Of a stretch of 64,000 nt of DNA, positions 48,311-60,930 are shown in pieces. Source of the stretch: Glycine soja. Taxonomy: Eukaryota > Streptophyta > Magnoliopsida > Fabales > Fabaceae. Below the pieces are notes generated by a model. The model had not been told where the DNA came from. It was given only the letters and a program-made list of their open reading frames with translations, and ran no database searches. The DNA lies in the NCBI RefSeq assembly GCF_004193775.1, contig NC_041021.1, forward strand, positions 13,225,198 to 13,289,197. The letters run 5' to 3'. Numbering within the stretch: the stretch's first letter is position 1; every line of letters begins with the position of its first letter. The translations under genes were made by a program, and so were the position numbers.

Positions 48311-49894
48311 TGTCATACCCTAATTTCGTCCGGGGACCTTTGCTTGATGACATGCGGCTTTTCTTTGGTCCTTGTGAGGTGCTTGGCACCCATCATTAGG
48401 CAATTTGTGAAATTTCGGGACATGCCGAGAAACAAAAGAAAAAATTGATGCACAATCCGTAAGGTTCCGTGACACACCGGAAATCAAATGGAAGCATCGT
48501 TGCACAAATAAGTGAGGTTCCGTAACGTTCCGTAAGTCAAAAAGGGGATGATTATGTAATCCACAAGGTTCCGTAACATTACGGAAAGAAAACAAGTATC
48601 GTTACGAAATTCGTAAGTTTCCGTAACTTTACGAAAAAAGAATCCAAAAATAAAAGTAGAGGGGGTGTACTTAGTAAAAATGGGGGTGCAAATAGCACCC
48701 AGGCCCACAGGCGAGCAGGGCGGCAAGCATCTCCCCTATTTTGCTATAAATAGGGGAGGAAGTGAAGAAGAAAAGGGTTCAGCCCCTTAGGCACTTCTCT
48801 CTCTTTCGAATTTGCTTGGAAAAATTGTTTCCGTGAAGAAAATCTAAGCCGAGGCGCTTCCGAAACATTTCCGTAATGTTTTCCGTGAAGAATTTCGCAA
48901 AGGTTTCGACCGTTCTTCGACGTTCTTCATTCGTTCTTCATCGTTCTTCGATCTTCAACGGATAAGTACCTCGAACCAAGCTTTTTCGATTCATTCTATG
49001 TACCCATGGTGGTCCACATTGTCTTTTGTGTATTTCTATTCCCGTTTCATTTACTTTTTATACCCCCTCTTGACGTGCTTAAGCCATTTTACTTAAGTCA
49101 TTTCTCGCTTAACCTAAAAATAAAATAAATTTCCACCGATCGTTTGAATTGTATTATCCGTAAACTTCGGTTAAAATGAATTCCGACCGTTCGGTTGTGC
49201 CGTAACCACGTTGGAAATCAAAAAAGAGGTAAAAATAATATAATAATAAAAAAAACATCTTTTAGGTAAAATAAAGCGGAAAATCAATCGGACGTTTTCT
49301 CTTTGGGATTTCTCATTCTTAACCGAATTGACTAATAACTAAAGTGAAACTAAGGCTAAAATCAACTCGCCTAGTCAAGCTCGTCCATAAAAATAGGTTT
49401 TTGAAGTTTGTAATTTCAATTTCTTACTAAGTAAATGGATCGTTTTTTAAGGTCCAACGCCTTAAAATGGTCACCTTAAGTAAAAAGAATCACTTGATAA
49501 GAAAGAACTACGTAGGTCTGATTTCCTCATCGCAAATTGAGGAATACGTAGGAGCAAAGGGAAACACCCTTGTCGACCACAAAAAGAGAAAAAAATATAA
49601 AAATAGTATAAAGGATATAAAGACATAAAAAGGGAACATAAAAATCAAGGTCATGTTTGCACATTCGATTAAAGGCTGTCGTCCCTTGGGACGGACGTGT
49701 GGGGTGCTAATACCTTCCCCGTGCGTAAATACAACTCCCGAACCTTTCACTTAAAAGTTCGTAGATCGCGTCTTTTCCGGTTTTTCCGACGTTTTCCTCA
49801 AATAAACGTTGGTGGCGACTCCGCGGTATTCCTTTCGTGGAGCACGCATCCCGCGAGTCACGCGTCGCCCTATACCGAAGGGTAGGTTGCGACA
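48311..49894 (+). repeat. 5' LTR of retrotransposon 2 (1584 bp)
   Basis: Begins TGTCATACCC and ends TTGCGACA. Relative to element 1 it lacks about 84 bp just upstream of the TATA box (the hairpins at ~9784-9867). It also lacks about 277 bp between the two ACTACGTAGGTCTGA modules, so it has only one module, at 49506-49580. These two gaps account for the full 360-bp length difference. Confidence 0.93.
48730..48760 (+). promoter_or_regulatory. TATA box in an inverted repeat, LTR of retrotransposon 2
   Basis: TATAAATA at 48745-48752 lies in the CTCCCCTATTT/AAATAGGGGAG palindrome, the same arrangement as in element 1. Confidence 0.7.
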
Positions 49895-49896
49895 GT

Positions 49897-49914
49897 TGGC
49901 AACTCCACTAGGGA
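49897..49914 (+). promoter_or_regulatory. Decayed primer-binding site of retrotransposon 2
   Basis: TGGCAACTCCACTAGGGA starts two bases after the LTR. It differs at two positions from the element 1 site (TGGCGACTCCACTGGGGA), each reducing the match to tRNA-Arg. Confidence 0.8.
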
Positions 49915-50767
49915 CTGTTTTTAGAGAGTTAGGCCATTTAATCTAGTGCAATGTTTAACCATGACTTACTCCTTTGTTGGTTTTCCTTCATTATGTTTTT
50001 GTATATATAACTCATTGATGTTTTTTGTGCATTTTTAAGTGTATGCTTGAGGTAAATATTTATTCATTTGATGCACACAAACACTAACACTATTTGCACA
50101 CACTGTGAGTGAAAAAGGGCCCTATACCCGGGTTCGTGGGAACATAAGGAGTGGAGGTGAATCCGTGATCTTGCTAGGTCTCCGTCTTGCTTGATTACAG
50201 TGAACCCTCATCTAGAGTTTTTCTCTTTGAAAACATATTGTTGCTAGTAGTCCCTACTGCTGCAGTATGTTCTTCGAAGGGGATGATACCTCTAGAAACC
50301 ATCAAGAGAGATATGACTACCTTGGAGGTTATCACTAAATGCCTAGTTAGCTCTCTCCCTTATAGGTCCCTTAAATAGGGGCACGGAGCCAACACGCTGC
50401 GTGCCATTTTGTCACACTGCCATGCATAAGTATCATATACCCTTTTGCTTATATTTGTTTGTGAATATTGTCATACTATGTACATCCCCGTGTTGTGCCT
50501 TTCGCATATGCATCATGTGTGGGTTTCGTCTTTGATCCCCTCACTTTAGCAAACCGAAGGAGGGTCCGTGTCGCCTTCTTAAAAAAAAACATACGTTGGG
50601 TGCCATGCTGCCCAAACGTTGTATCCAAGATGGAAACAATTTCTCGGGCTCCCGTATTCGTAAATTGCATCTGTGTCATATGCATTTCTTCATGCATTCA
50701 TCCATTCCACCCATGATAGATGTCGGAGTTTTGATTCGCACTAGATTTTATTTCACTTTAGTAAAAC
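49915..50767 (+). other. Leader of retrotransposon 2 (no gene)
   Basis: Collinear with the element 1 leader. It contains the structured module near 50560-50680. No coding sequence is supported. Confidence 0.65.
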
Positions 50768-52641
50768 ATGGGATCAAGTCAAAAGCCTTCGCTTAAAAAG
50801 AGGTTCTATCAAGTCAAAATCAAGAGCTTAGAGGTCACTAGTTTATGAGAGTTAGGGCGATTGATGGGTCAGCTCCAGTGGCAAGCTTTCCGCAAAGCCT
50901 ATGGTAAGATTTGGGACCTAGCTAGGGTAGAAGTCTCCATGGAACCGATTGCATCCCTTTCCCAGTATTATGACCAGCCCCTAAGGTGCTTCACATTTGA
51001 GGACTTCCAACTAGTGCCGACTGTGAAAGAGTTTGAAGAAATCCTGGGATGCCCACTGGGAGGAAGGAAGCCATATCTTTTCTCTGGGTTCTATCCCTCC
51101 ATGACAAGAGTTGCCAAGGTAGTGAAAATCTCAGCACAAGAGTTGGACCGTGTAAAGCAAAACAGGAATGGGGTAGTCGGAGTACCAAGGAAGTGTTTGG
51201 AGGAAAGGGCAAAGGCCTTGGCAAATCAAGGCGAATGGGCTGTCTTTTATTGACATCTTGGCGCTTTTGATCTTTGGAGTTGTCCTTTTTTTTTTAATAT
51301 GGAAGGGTTAGTGGACCTAGCAGCGATTGACGCTTTCCTCGCCTTTCAGCATGGCAAGGAAAGCCCGGTCGTCGCCATTTTGGCCATGTATGACACGTTC
51401 GACCGGGGATGTGAAAAGAGCGGCGCAAGAATTGTTTGTTGTGCACTGGCTCTCTATGTGTGGCTGGTTTCACACCCTTTTCTCCAAGAAGGTAGGCCCG
51501 TCTGTCCGCTACAAGGTCACCGCTCGTGCGTCGAAAAAGGAAAGGCGAATTGGGACCAACTCTTGGCTAACATGGAGGGGCGTCTGTTAATTGGTTCCCT
51601 CGCTAGAAGGAAGGAAGAATCAGGATTCTATCTTCATGCGAAGGATGTCCAAATGTTCCCTTGATGGAACAAGGGGTTGTATTAATTATAATCCCGTCCT
51701 CGCCATAAGACAGCTTGGCTACCCCATGAGAGGAGTGCCATCAGACGAAAGCATCACGCCCTTTCATCGAACGGGGTTTCAGTGACCACAACGCGAGGGT
51801 ACTCCAAGGAGTTCGCAAGGCATGGGATGCGGCGTGAAGAAAGGACAGAGAGCTTAGGGGAAGCAGTAATGGGATCATCGGCGGCTATCATAAGTGGCTG
51901 AGAGTCCGGACACAAGGATTGGATTGGCTCCCAAATCTAAAGACTGTGAGAGACAATGAGGTTAAAGCTTCGGAAGAAAGTGATGAGGTACAAGCCCTAA
52001 AGGCAAAGCTTGAAAGAGCCCGGGTAGTCAAAGAGAAGTTCAAGTCCATAGCCATCAAAGTCTGAAGAGAGTATGATGAACTAAGGGACGTCAATATGGC
52101 CACCGATGAAGCCTTGGAATGAAAAACCAAGAAGGCCCGAAAGGAAGAACACGACCAAAACAAGTTTTGAGGGGCTTTATAGGGCAGCAATAGTGAGCTC
52201 AAACTCTGAAGAGGTGAAAGGAATCATCACGGGTCAAAGGCATGATCTTGAAGGATGAGCTAAAGGCTTGCCTTAGGTCGAAAAGAAATTTGTCCCAACA
52301 GTTAAAGTGAGACTGAAGGGAATATGTGGGCCATCATCGATGAGTGCAAAGAGAAGCTAAATCTAGCGGCGACTCACGAGCAAAGGCTAGAGGATAAGTA
52401 CGCCAAGATATCAGCAGAAAGGGAAGCAAAGGAAAGGGTAATTGATTCATTGCACCAAGAGGCAGCAATGAGGATGGACCGATTTGCTCTTACTTTGAAC
52501 AGGAGTCATGAACTTCCCCGATTGTTAGCCAAGGCCAAGGCAATGGCGGACACCTATTCCGCCCCCGAGGAGATCCACAGACTTCTCAGCTATTGTCAGC
52601 ATATGATAGACTTAATGGACCATATGATTGGAAACCACTAG
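50768..52641 (+). pseudogene. ORF1 pseudogene of retrotransposon 2
   Basis: The start ATG at 50768 matches that of element 1 (MGSSQK…KKRFYQVKIKS). An in-frame TGA follows at 50846-50848. The frame continues (FRKAYGKIWDLARVEVSMEP, QPLRCFTFEDFQLVP, EEILGCPLGGRKPYL) until a 1-nt insertion near 51240. Later fragments include VDLAAIDAFLAFQHGKESPV (51308 on), GTRGCINYNPVLAIRQLGYP (near 51680) and the coiled-coil end (52324-52641). There are several stops near 52065-52310. The C-terminus APEEIHRLLSYCQHMIDLMD is the undisturbed form that is frameshifted in element 1. Confidence 0.88.
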
Positions 52642-53839
52642 GAAGTTTGTATTGTCGCTCAGATCTTGACTAGTTATAACTTTTTGAATAAGATGAGTTT
52701 ATCCCACGTTTTTACTCCAAAAATCAGTGCGAATCAAGTCACTCCCGCATTTTATCTCTAGCATGCATTGTATGTTGGTCTCGTCCTTTGTCACGGGAAG
52801 CCGGAAGGTCCATATCACCTTTTTAACTGTACACATAGGGCACTGTGCCCCCAAATGCGCAAGTAAGAAGAGATAATTTTTCGGGCTCTCGTGTCCGTAA
52901 ATGCATTCATATCATGCATCGCATAAACATCTCTTCATGGCATCATAATGAACATATCGTTCCTGCATTTGTCTGTTATCATATTACAGCGTCACATTTT
53001 GCATGAGTCATGGCATCGTCATGCATATGCGTTCAACAAACTTTTTGATCTGCAAAATTGCATACCATTTGTTTTCATGTTTGCTCATCCTTGCGTTTTC
53101 CTCTACAAAACAAAAACAAAAAAGGGGAAGCGTGAAACTTCACACTACATTCTTAGTTGCATGTGTTAGGCACCATGAGCCAACCATGTTGGGATCATAA
53201 ACCCATTTCTAAAAAAAAAAAAAAAAAAAAAAAACTCAACAACAAAACAAAATAATTGAACATGGTACCTAATGCATGGTTAACTAGGAAATGGTGTTTC
53301 TTCGGGCATCTCAATTTCATAATTACATTTTCCATGCATAGCTTAAAGTATGCCCGAGTCATTCATCCCTATGAGATGTTGTTGAAGTATTGGCGATCAG
53401 AATTGCCATTCCTTGGATTATAGGGTTGAACCAAGCTCATGCTTTTACAAAAAGGTTCATCAAGTCAAGTTGAAATATGGAAGTAACCGTCTTGCAAAAT
53501 TGGGGCAAAAGATGAATCGAGTCACATCACTGCTTCGTCTACTGCCAAACATATTTAGGATTGTTGATGTCCTTGTTACTTCCAGTTTCACCTTGACAAA
53601 GATGTCATGGACCATGTTGAAAATCTAAATTGATTCAACCCCATATCCTGCGTAAAAATTCGCAATACTTCAACTGTACATCATTCGCGTACATCCATGA
53701 TTTTCATTGGTTGCATCGCTCATTGCATTCTTTCCTTGAAAAAAAATAAAATAAAATAAAATGAACTTAATCATTGTTATCAAAAAGAAAAGGACACGCT
53801 TTACGACGCCCTTACTGAACTCGTGCTAGAGCTAGAGTA
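52642..53839 (+). other. Region between ORF1 and gag in element 2 (no gene)
   Basis: Collinear with 14025-15239. It contains the leader module copy near 52790-52925 and a poly-A run at about 53210-53233. No gene is supported. Confidence 0.6.
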
Positions 53840-55485
53840 ATGGGTGAAGCAGAGGAGGTGCAAGAGAAGATGAAGGCCGAAGTGGAGGCCATGAAAGAGC
53901 AACAATGATGGAGGCCATGATGAGCATGAAGAAGATAATGGAAGCCAATGCGGTTATAGTTGCTGCTACTAGCGCTGTCGCTAAGGTGAACCCGATGCTC
54001 CCATCTGGCCTCAAGCAAATGAATCATCCAACCTCAAATATGGTAGGCAAAGATTTGGGAAGTACGGACGACCCCATGATGGGCAAATTCAAAACGAGCA
54101 CGCCTTCCCATCATATGGCTTGCCTCCCAAACTATACACCACCCAATGTGGCATACACTCTCAATGAAAATCTCAATAACTCCATTCTGATACTCATTGA
54201 GAACCAGTAACCTCAATCTGATCATGCACATGTCTCTCGACCCATGGAGGAGACACATGGAATGCCCCACCACAATCTAGCCGACTTCGAGCCTTGCCTC
54301 GGATATGTCACTGAAGGGCAAGCAGTTGGTGGTATACCCCTGCAAAACACTTTGGAGGGCCCTCAGTGTCACCCACAACCACAACCCTCACATTCCACAA
54401 CGGTTAAAAACCCTCATGCTATGGCAGAAATGGGAAAGAGGAAAGGCTCAGGGCCATTGAAGGAGGTAAAGATTATGACTTTGCTAACCTAGAAGAGTTA
54501 TTCCTAGTACCCAATATCATCACCCCTCCCATGTTCAAGGTGCTGGACTTTGACAAGTACAAGGGGACTACTTGCCCCAAGAACCATCCAAAGATGTATT
54601 GTCGGAAGATAAGGGCATACGCAAAGATGAGGAATTGCTAATACATTTCTTCCAAGAAAGTCTTACTAGGGTAGCTGTTACCTGGTACACTAACTTGGAA
54701 CCTTCCCGAGTCCATACTTGGAAGGACCTAATGGTTGCCTTCGTTAGGCAGTATCAGTACTATTCTGATATGGTTCCGGATAGGATGCAACTACAGAACA
54801 TGTGCAAAAAGGGAGACGATAATCGTGATGGTAGACACATTATCGGTACTCTACTATGAAAAAATGGTGGGCTACGCACCCTCAAAGCTTTGCAGATTTG
54901 GTCTTCGCCAGTGAAAGGATCAATGTGGGTCCGAAAAGAGGCAAATTTGATCATCCTACTAGGACAACTGAAAAAACTGAGGCAAATGAAGAGGGTGAGA
55001 AAGAGGGAGAAACCCATGCTATGACTGCCATTCCTATACGGCCAAGTTTCCCACCAACCCAACAATGTCATTACTCAGTCAATAACAAGCCTCCTCCTTA
55101 CCCACCACCCAGTTATCCACAGAGGCCATCCCTAAATCAACCACAAAGCCTGTCTACCGCACTTCCAATGACGAAGACCACCTTTAGCACAAACCAAAAA
55201 ACACCAACAAAAAGGAATTTTGCAGCGAGAAAGCCTGAAGAACTCACCCCAATTCCAGTGTCCTATGCTGACTTGCTCCCATATCTACTTGATAATTCAA
55301 TGGTAGCCATAACCCTAGCCAAGGTTTATCAACCTCCATTTCTCCGAGAATACGACTCGAACGCAACGTGTGCTTGTCACGGAGAAGCCCCGGGGCGTTC
55401 CATTGAGCATTGTAGGGCTCTGAAGCGTAAGGTGCAAGGTCTAATTGATGCGGGCTGGCTGAAATTTGAGGAGAAACGCGTGTAA
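53840..55485 (+). pseudogene. gag: Degenerate gag of retrotransposon 2
   Basis: ATG 53840 (MGEAEEVQEKMKAE) leads to a stop after MKEQQ near 53908. The frame resumes in pieces at 53905, 54244, 54572 and 54856. The capsid core AVTWYTNLEPSRVHTWKDLM is present. About 81 bp after NMCKKGD are missing relative to element 1. The gap lies between two similar GGGGACG/GGGAGACG sequences. The last 209 codons (54856-55485) are open and end with CACHGEAPGRSIEHC, in which the usual second His (GH) is Arg. No polymerase follows. Confidence 0.88.
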
Positions 55486-57580
55486 ATCCTGACATTGACA
55501 AGAGATGCCACACATGGGGCAATTTTGAAGGCTGTTGTTAGGTGTCTCTAATGACTCATCAAGATTTCCAAGTTTATGCCATTATTGTAAACCACAGTTA
55601 CAATGTTAAATGAAATGGATAAAGTTGATATCTTTGTCCCTCATCCTCTCACAAACGCATGTTTGCTTATTCAACTTTCACTGGAATGTGGGTGCAAGCC
55701 ATTGGTCTGTTTGCTCAAGCGACCTGCGCTCCTGAGTGTTGACTTCTAAGACTGTTCAATCAGAGATTACTCATCTTGCACGTTGGCGGGGCTGCCGTAG
55801 AACAACAAAAAAAATAAGTTCAAAACAAATAATTTCAGAAATAAAAAAATAATAATAATAATAATAAAGGTTCAAAAGAAAAAGAAAAAAGCATTTGATT
55901 GACTGTGTTTGCAAGACATTCATGTGACCTCATTATATCATTCTGGAAAGTTTGTCCTCTTAGAGAGAAGTGATTTATCAAGAATAGGATGTTGGACAAA
56001 TGGCCTCAGTTACCTTAAGAAAAAGGGGGGTTGAATTAAGATACAAGGACTATTCCCCAATTAAACTTTCACTCTCTCTTTTCAGATTAACAATGCACAC
56101 AGGGACAACCCTTCCCTTGTGTTCAAGAATCCCCTACAACAAGAGACCCACGGTCTCTTAATCCCTTTTCAGAAATAAGAAGAAGAGAAGAAGAAATCTC
56201 TCTTGAAAGAGATAGATTGTACAATAAAGACCAATCAAAATTCTTTATTGAATATGCAAGTGGTTGACCAAGGAATCTTTTGAGAGGATAAAGACATTTC
56301 AGTTTGGAAAAACTCTTAATCTTTTGAGAGGATAAAACTTTTTGGGCAATGAAAACTCCCTTTAAGTTCGTGTTTCCAAGTCAACTTTGATGGCCATTCA
56401 TAAAAAATTTGAATAGGTGTGACTCTTGACAATTATTTTCTTAAAATCCCCTCTAGTAATCAATTACAAGACTTATGTAATCGATTACAGGTTTTAAAAA
56501 TTTGAATTAAAACATTTTCAATTGTTGGTAATCGATCACCAGAGAGCAAATCTCAATTTGAAATGATAGAATTCTTTGGTCAAACCTTTTGCTTTTCAAT
56601 TTGGAAACTTCTTCCTAAAGATTCTAGAGATCAACTTGAACATACATTTTCTTGGATTCTTGTCTTGAATAAAACTTAGAAGCACTTGATCTTTTAGCAT
56701 CATCAAGACATCAAAACATCTTGCTTCTACATAGGAATCATTTGACTTAATCCATCAACTGAAAAATCCTTCAAATATTTCTCGTCCTTGGAAAATTCTT
56801 TTTGCAAAAATCAATTGCTTCTTTCATTCTCCCTTGCTACAAGGTTGTGAAAACAAAACAACGATGGATACCTTAGAGCCCTACACTGGGGCAATGAAAG
56901 GCACTATGCATAAACCTCAAACGAACCTAGGGGTAGATTAGAAGTTCTCACCCAATAGGTTCCTTGCTACAAGGTCATGACGAAAGATAACAATTGGTAC
57001 CTCAAAGCCTTACACTGGGGCAATGAGGGGCACCGTGCATGAGCCTCAAGTGAACATAGGGGCCGATCAAAAGTTCTCACCCATCGATGTTTTTAACAAA
57101 AAAAGGGGGACAAACCCTAGGATTTCAATGGATTGATCAAACATCAAACGACTCCATTGCCGTCACTCCAAAATGGTCAAGTGACTAAATAAAAAAGAAC
57201 ATACACTCTGAGGGAGTTCCCGGAGAGATTTGCAAAAAGATAGGATGAGGTTGCATGAATTATCACCTTTTTCAAAAGGGCAGTCAATCTGTGTTTTCCA
57301 AAAAAAAAAATCAAATCAAAATCAAAATCACAAAATAGGGAAAGAATGTCATGAACATTGTACAACTTTCCATTACATTGCATTGTTTCATATGAAGTCC
57401 GCATTTACCAAATTTCACGACAAAGGTTGCATGCATCTGCATCCCTAAAAATCATGTTAACTGCATAGATTTCCTACATCTAATGTCCAAATCTTGTGGA
57501 TTTGGGATGACCAGCCCTCTCGATGAGTCGATCTCTTGCTTTCTCATAAGGGTGGACCCTTGGGTACTTGTACCTATCAC
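55486..57580 (+). other. Non-coding 3' region of element 2 downstream of gag
   Basis: Collinear with 16986-19028. It includes TGTAATCGATTACA (near 56475), a mutated form of the 18-bp palindrome (GGTAATCGATCACCAG, near 56525) and the ~130-bp tandem duplication (about 56845-57075). No gene is supported. Confidence 0.6.
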
Positions 57581-58738
57581 CTTTAGAGGACTACACGTCC
57601 TCGCCTTAAGAGGACTACACGTCCTCACCTTCGTAGGGCTACACGCCCTCACCTTTAGAGGACTACACGTCCTCGCCAACAGAGGGCTGCACGCCCTCAC
57701 CTTGAGAGGACTACACGTCCTCGCCAACAGAGGGCTGCACGCCCTCACCTTGATAGGACTACATGTCCTCGCCAACAGAGGGCTGCACGCCCTCACCTTG
57801 AAGAGGACTACACGTCCTCGCCAACAGAGGGCTGCACGCCCTCGCCATCAAAGGACTGCATGTCCTCACCTTCGTAGGGCTACACGCCCTCACCTTTAGA
57901 GGACTACACGTCCTCGCCAACAGAGGGCTGCACGCCCTCACCTTTAGAGGACTACACGTCCTCGCCAACAGAGGGCTGCACGGCCTCACCTTTAGAGGAC
58001 TACACGTCCTCGCCAACAGAGGGCTGCATGTCCTCACCTTCAGAGGGCTACACGCCCTCGCCATCAGAGGACTGCATGTCCTCACCTTCGTAGGGCTACA
58101 CGCCCTCACCTTTAGAGGACCACACGTCCTCACCTTCAGAGGGCTACACGCCCTCGCCATCAGAGGACCACACGTCCTCACCTTCGTAGGGCTACACGCC
58201 CTCACCTTCAGAGGACTACATGTCCTCACCTTTAGACGGCTACACGCCCTCGGCTCCGAGGACTATACGTCCTCATCTTCAGAGGACTACATGTCCTCAC
58301 CTTCAGAGGGCTACGCGCCCTCGCCTTCGTAGGGCTACACGCCCTCACCTTCCGAGGACTACATGTCCTCACCTTCAGAGGGCTACGCGCCCTCGCCTTC
58401 GTAGGGCTACACTCTCTCACCTTCCGAGGACTACATGTCCTCACCTTCAGAGGGCTACGCGCCCTCGCCTTCGTAGGGCTACACGCCCTCACCTTCCGAG
58501 GACTACATGAGCTCACCTTCAGAGGACTACATGTCCTCGCCTTCAGAGGACAACATGTCCTCGCCCTCACCTTCCGAGGACTACATGTCCTCACCTTTAG
58601 AGGACTACACGTCCTTGCCTTTAGAGGACTACACGTCCTTACCTTCAGTGGATTACACGCCCTCGCCTTCAAAGGGTTGCACGCCCTCACCATTAGAGGG
58701 CTACGCGTTCTCACTCTTAGTGGGCCCCATATCCACAC
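57581..58738 (+). repeat. Tandem hairpin array 1 of element 2 (24-bp units)
   Basis: The hairpin units are the same as at 19029-20590: GAGGAC…GTCCTC, GAGGGC…GCCCTC and TAGGGC…GCCCT. The 143-bp higher-order unit and the GGGTACTAGTTACCC hairpin are not repeated. Most units keep matched stems. Exceptions are near 57974 (GGCCTC), 58019 (GAGGGC with GTCCTC), 58233 (GACGGC) and 58405 (CTCTCTC). Confidence 0.92.
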
Positions 58739-58821
58739 CTTAAGATAATTTAAGGTCCTCTGCCCTTAAATGCTTAACTGAGACTCGCGCTCCCGGTTAA
58801 GGGGCTAGTAGTTTCCTTTTA

Positions 58822-59640
58822 TCAGTTTCTGGGCCACCCCCTAATATTGGAGGGCGACCAACTGTGCAAGCACAACCAGAGAGGGAGGCTATCACGCAGC
58901 TACTATGCATACCGGGGCAAGATTTCACCTGTGCCGCTGCAAAGAGACGAGTGCAGATCATGCGCACCAACATGACCACTCTTACATAGATATAGATGAC
59001 GTTGCTACTTAGCAACATTCTGCCCAGCGACCGCAATGCCGATCTCCCCCTGTGGAAGTATCAGTTGGTCTATGTCGTTCCGACATAGGTAAGTATGCAT
59101 ATGGTTCAATTGATTTCTGATGCCATCTATTATTTGCAGGGATCGCACCCACAAAGACACCCAGTGGACCTGAAGAAGTCCAACAGGGCCCTGGGGTTTC
59201 CAGCTCTGGTTACGGGCCTCTGTCGGCCCTACAGGGTGCCCGTTCCCCCTAGCAAGTTCATGTCGTCGTGGCATAGGTAAGTACGCACCTCCCCCCAACT
59301 AATTTCTGATGTCATCTATTGTTTGCAGGGATCGTGCCCGCAAAACACTTTGTTGACCCGGAGAAGTCCAACAGGGTCTTGGGGTTGCCAGCTCTGATTA
59401 CGGGCCTCTGTTAGTTCTAGGGAGTGCCTGTCGCCCCCAGCAAGGTCATCAGGCCCCCTACCAATCGAGCTTTCATCAAGAAGTACTACGCCCCCAGGCA
59501 GGCGCAGGGCGAAACACCACATCAGCATTGGGATGGTCGGTAGTGGGCAACAGACGCACCGCCATCACCTCTAGAGTTCACCTCTGCTCATCCACAAAAA
59601 GGTTTGAGTATTGCCTACACCACATGGCCGACCAATAGGC
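58822..59640 (+). pseudogene. Captured 'putative plant transposon protein' fragment, element 2 copy
   Basis: This is the same fragment as 20684-21490, with the same tandem duplication. It includes LLSNILPSDRNADLPL, QLISDAIYYLQ, HPVDLKKSNRALGFPALVTG, RPPTNRAFIKKYYAPRQAQG and LEFTSAHPQKGL in broken frames. It was therefore acquired before the two elements diverged. Confidence 0.62.
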
Positions 59641-59859
59641 GACCAAGTCCAAAGCCAAAGGTAAGCAAAGTACTAGGTCAGTGACCGACAAGTCATAAGG
59701 CGTCCAGCTCAAGACGTTAAAGAAGCGCTACTAGGAGGCAACCTAGTACCTTTTGAATCTATGCTTGTTATTTGATCACTTTTTATAGTAGGACGCACCT
59801 AGTTGCTCATGATCCTGGGAATTTAAATAAAATGAGCACAAGCTCGGAAGGTAATCATA

Positions 59860-60013
59860 CCTCACAAAATATATGTATGCGTGTTTAGGTTGTGAAAAAT
59901 ACCTTAGATATGCATGTATGTAAACAAAAACACACTTCACAAAATATATATATGTATGTTTAGGTAGCAAGATGCCTTAGATATGCATGTATGTAGCAAA
60001 AAGATACCTCACA

Positions 60014-60072
<59 letters not shown>

Positions 60073-60165
60073 GTATGTTTAGGTGGCAAGATACCTTGGA
60101 TATGCATGTATATAGCAAAAATACCTCACAAATATATACATGTTTAGGTAGCAAAATACCTCATG
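59860..60165 (+). repeat. AT-rich tandem repeat of element 2 with (AT)22 microsatellite
   Basis: The ~74-bp units match 21716-22050. An (AT)n run at 60017-60060 followed by (GTAT)4 at 60061-60076 has expanded within one unit. Such runs are prone to length change. Confidence 0.88.
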
Positions 60166-60714
60166 GAAAAAAAAGGAAGAAAAAAACAAAAACAAACAAG
60201 AAAAAGAGAGGAAAAAGGAAAAGGAAAATAAGTTGTCTAGCTGAAAAACCGACATGCTTTTGAAAAGAGATGACTTCCAGCTTTTCTTTGAAAAATTCAT
60301 TGATCATAACCAATTTTTGAAAAAAAATGTGTATACACCTGAAAGGTGAATGCTGTGAAATTTTTCCGGACACCTGAAATGGACTCGGATGAATGCACAA
60401 ATTGATAAAAGAACATATTTTGGAAACATTGGGTTGATTTAAAATAGAGGAAATGAATCCTGAGCCTTAGCATCACATGACCATAAAAATTTGACACTTG
60501 AGTGTCCACATAGGTGCATGCATGACCAGTTTTGCATAAAGTTTCCAAATCATCATTTTTGCATTTGTGTCATGGAAATAATGTGGGGCATCCCTTTTAT
60601 CCTTGAACCAAACCAAACCCTGACATGTATCATGTCTAGCCATTCTACAAGGCTTGAGCCAAAATCCTGACTCACCATAAACCTTGACCCAGGGTGAGAA
60701 TGTCAATCCTTACC
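60166..60714 (+). other. A-rich and conserved non-coding spacer of element 2
   Basis: Collinear with 22051-22612. No gene is supported. Confidence 0.55.
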
Positions 60715-60930
60715 CTCGAAAGCAAAAAAAGAAGAGAAGGAAAATTTCCAATCAAAGAGAAAGCAAAAAAAGAAGAGAAGGAAAATTTCCAATCAAAGAG
60801 AAAGCAAAAAAGGAAAGAAAGGAAATTCCCAATCAAAGAGTGGGAGAAAGCAAAAAAAGAAGAGAAGGAAAATTTCCAATCAAAGAGAAAGTAAAAAAGG
60901 AAGAAGAAGAAGGAAAGAAAGCTCCTGATC
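60715..60930 (+). repeat. Purine-rich tandem repeat of element 2
   Basis: Units with GGAAAATTTCCAATCAAAGA or GGAAATTCCCAATCAAAGAG, as at 22613-22870. Confidence 0.83.

Noticed and set aside
57483..58743. Open frames of 75-168 codons in the hairpin array
   Set aside because: The 24-bp unit keeps any stop-free frame open on both strands. The peptides are simple repeats (GLHVLA, RTCSPLK).
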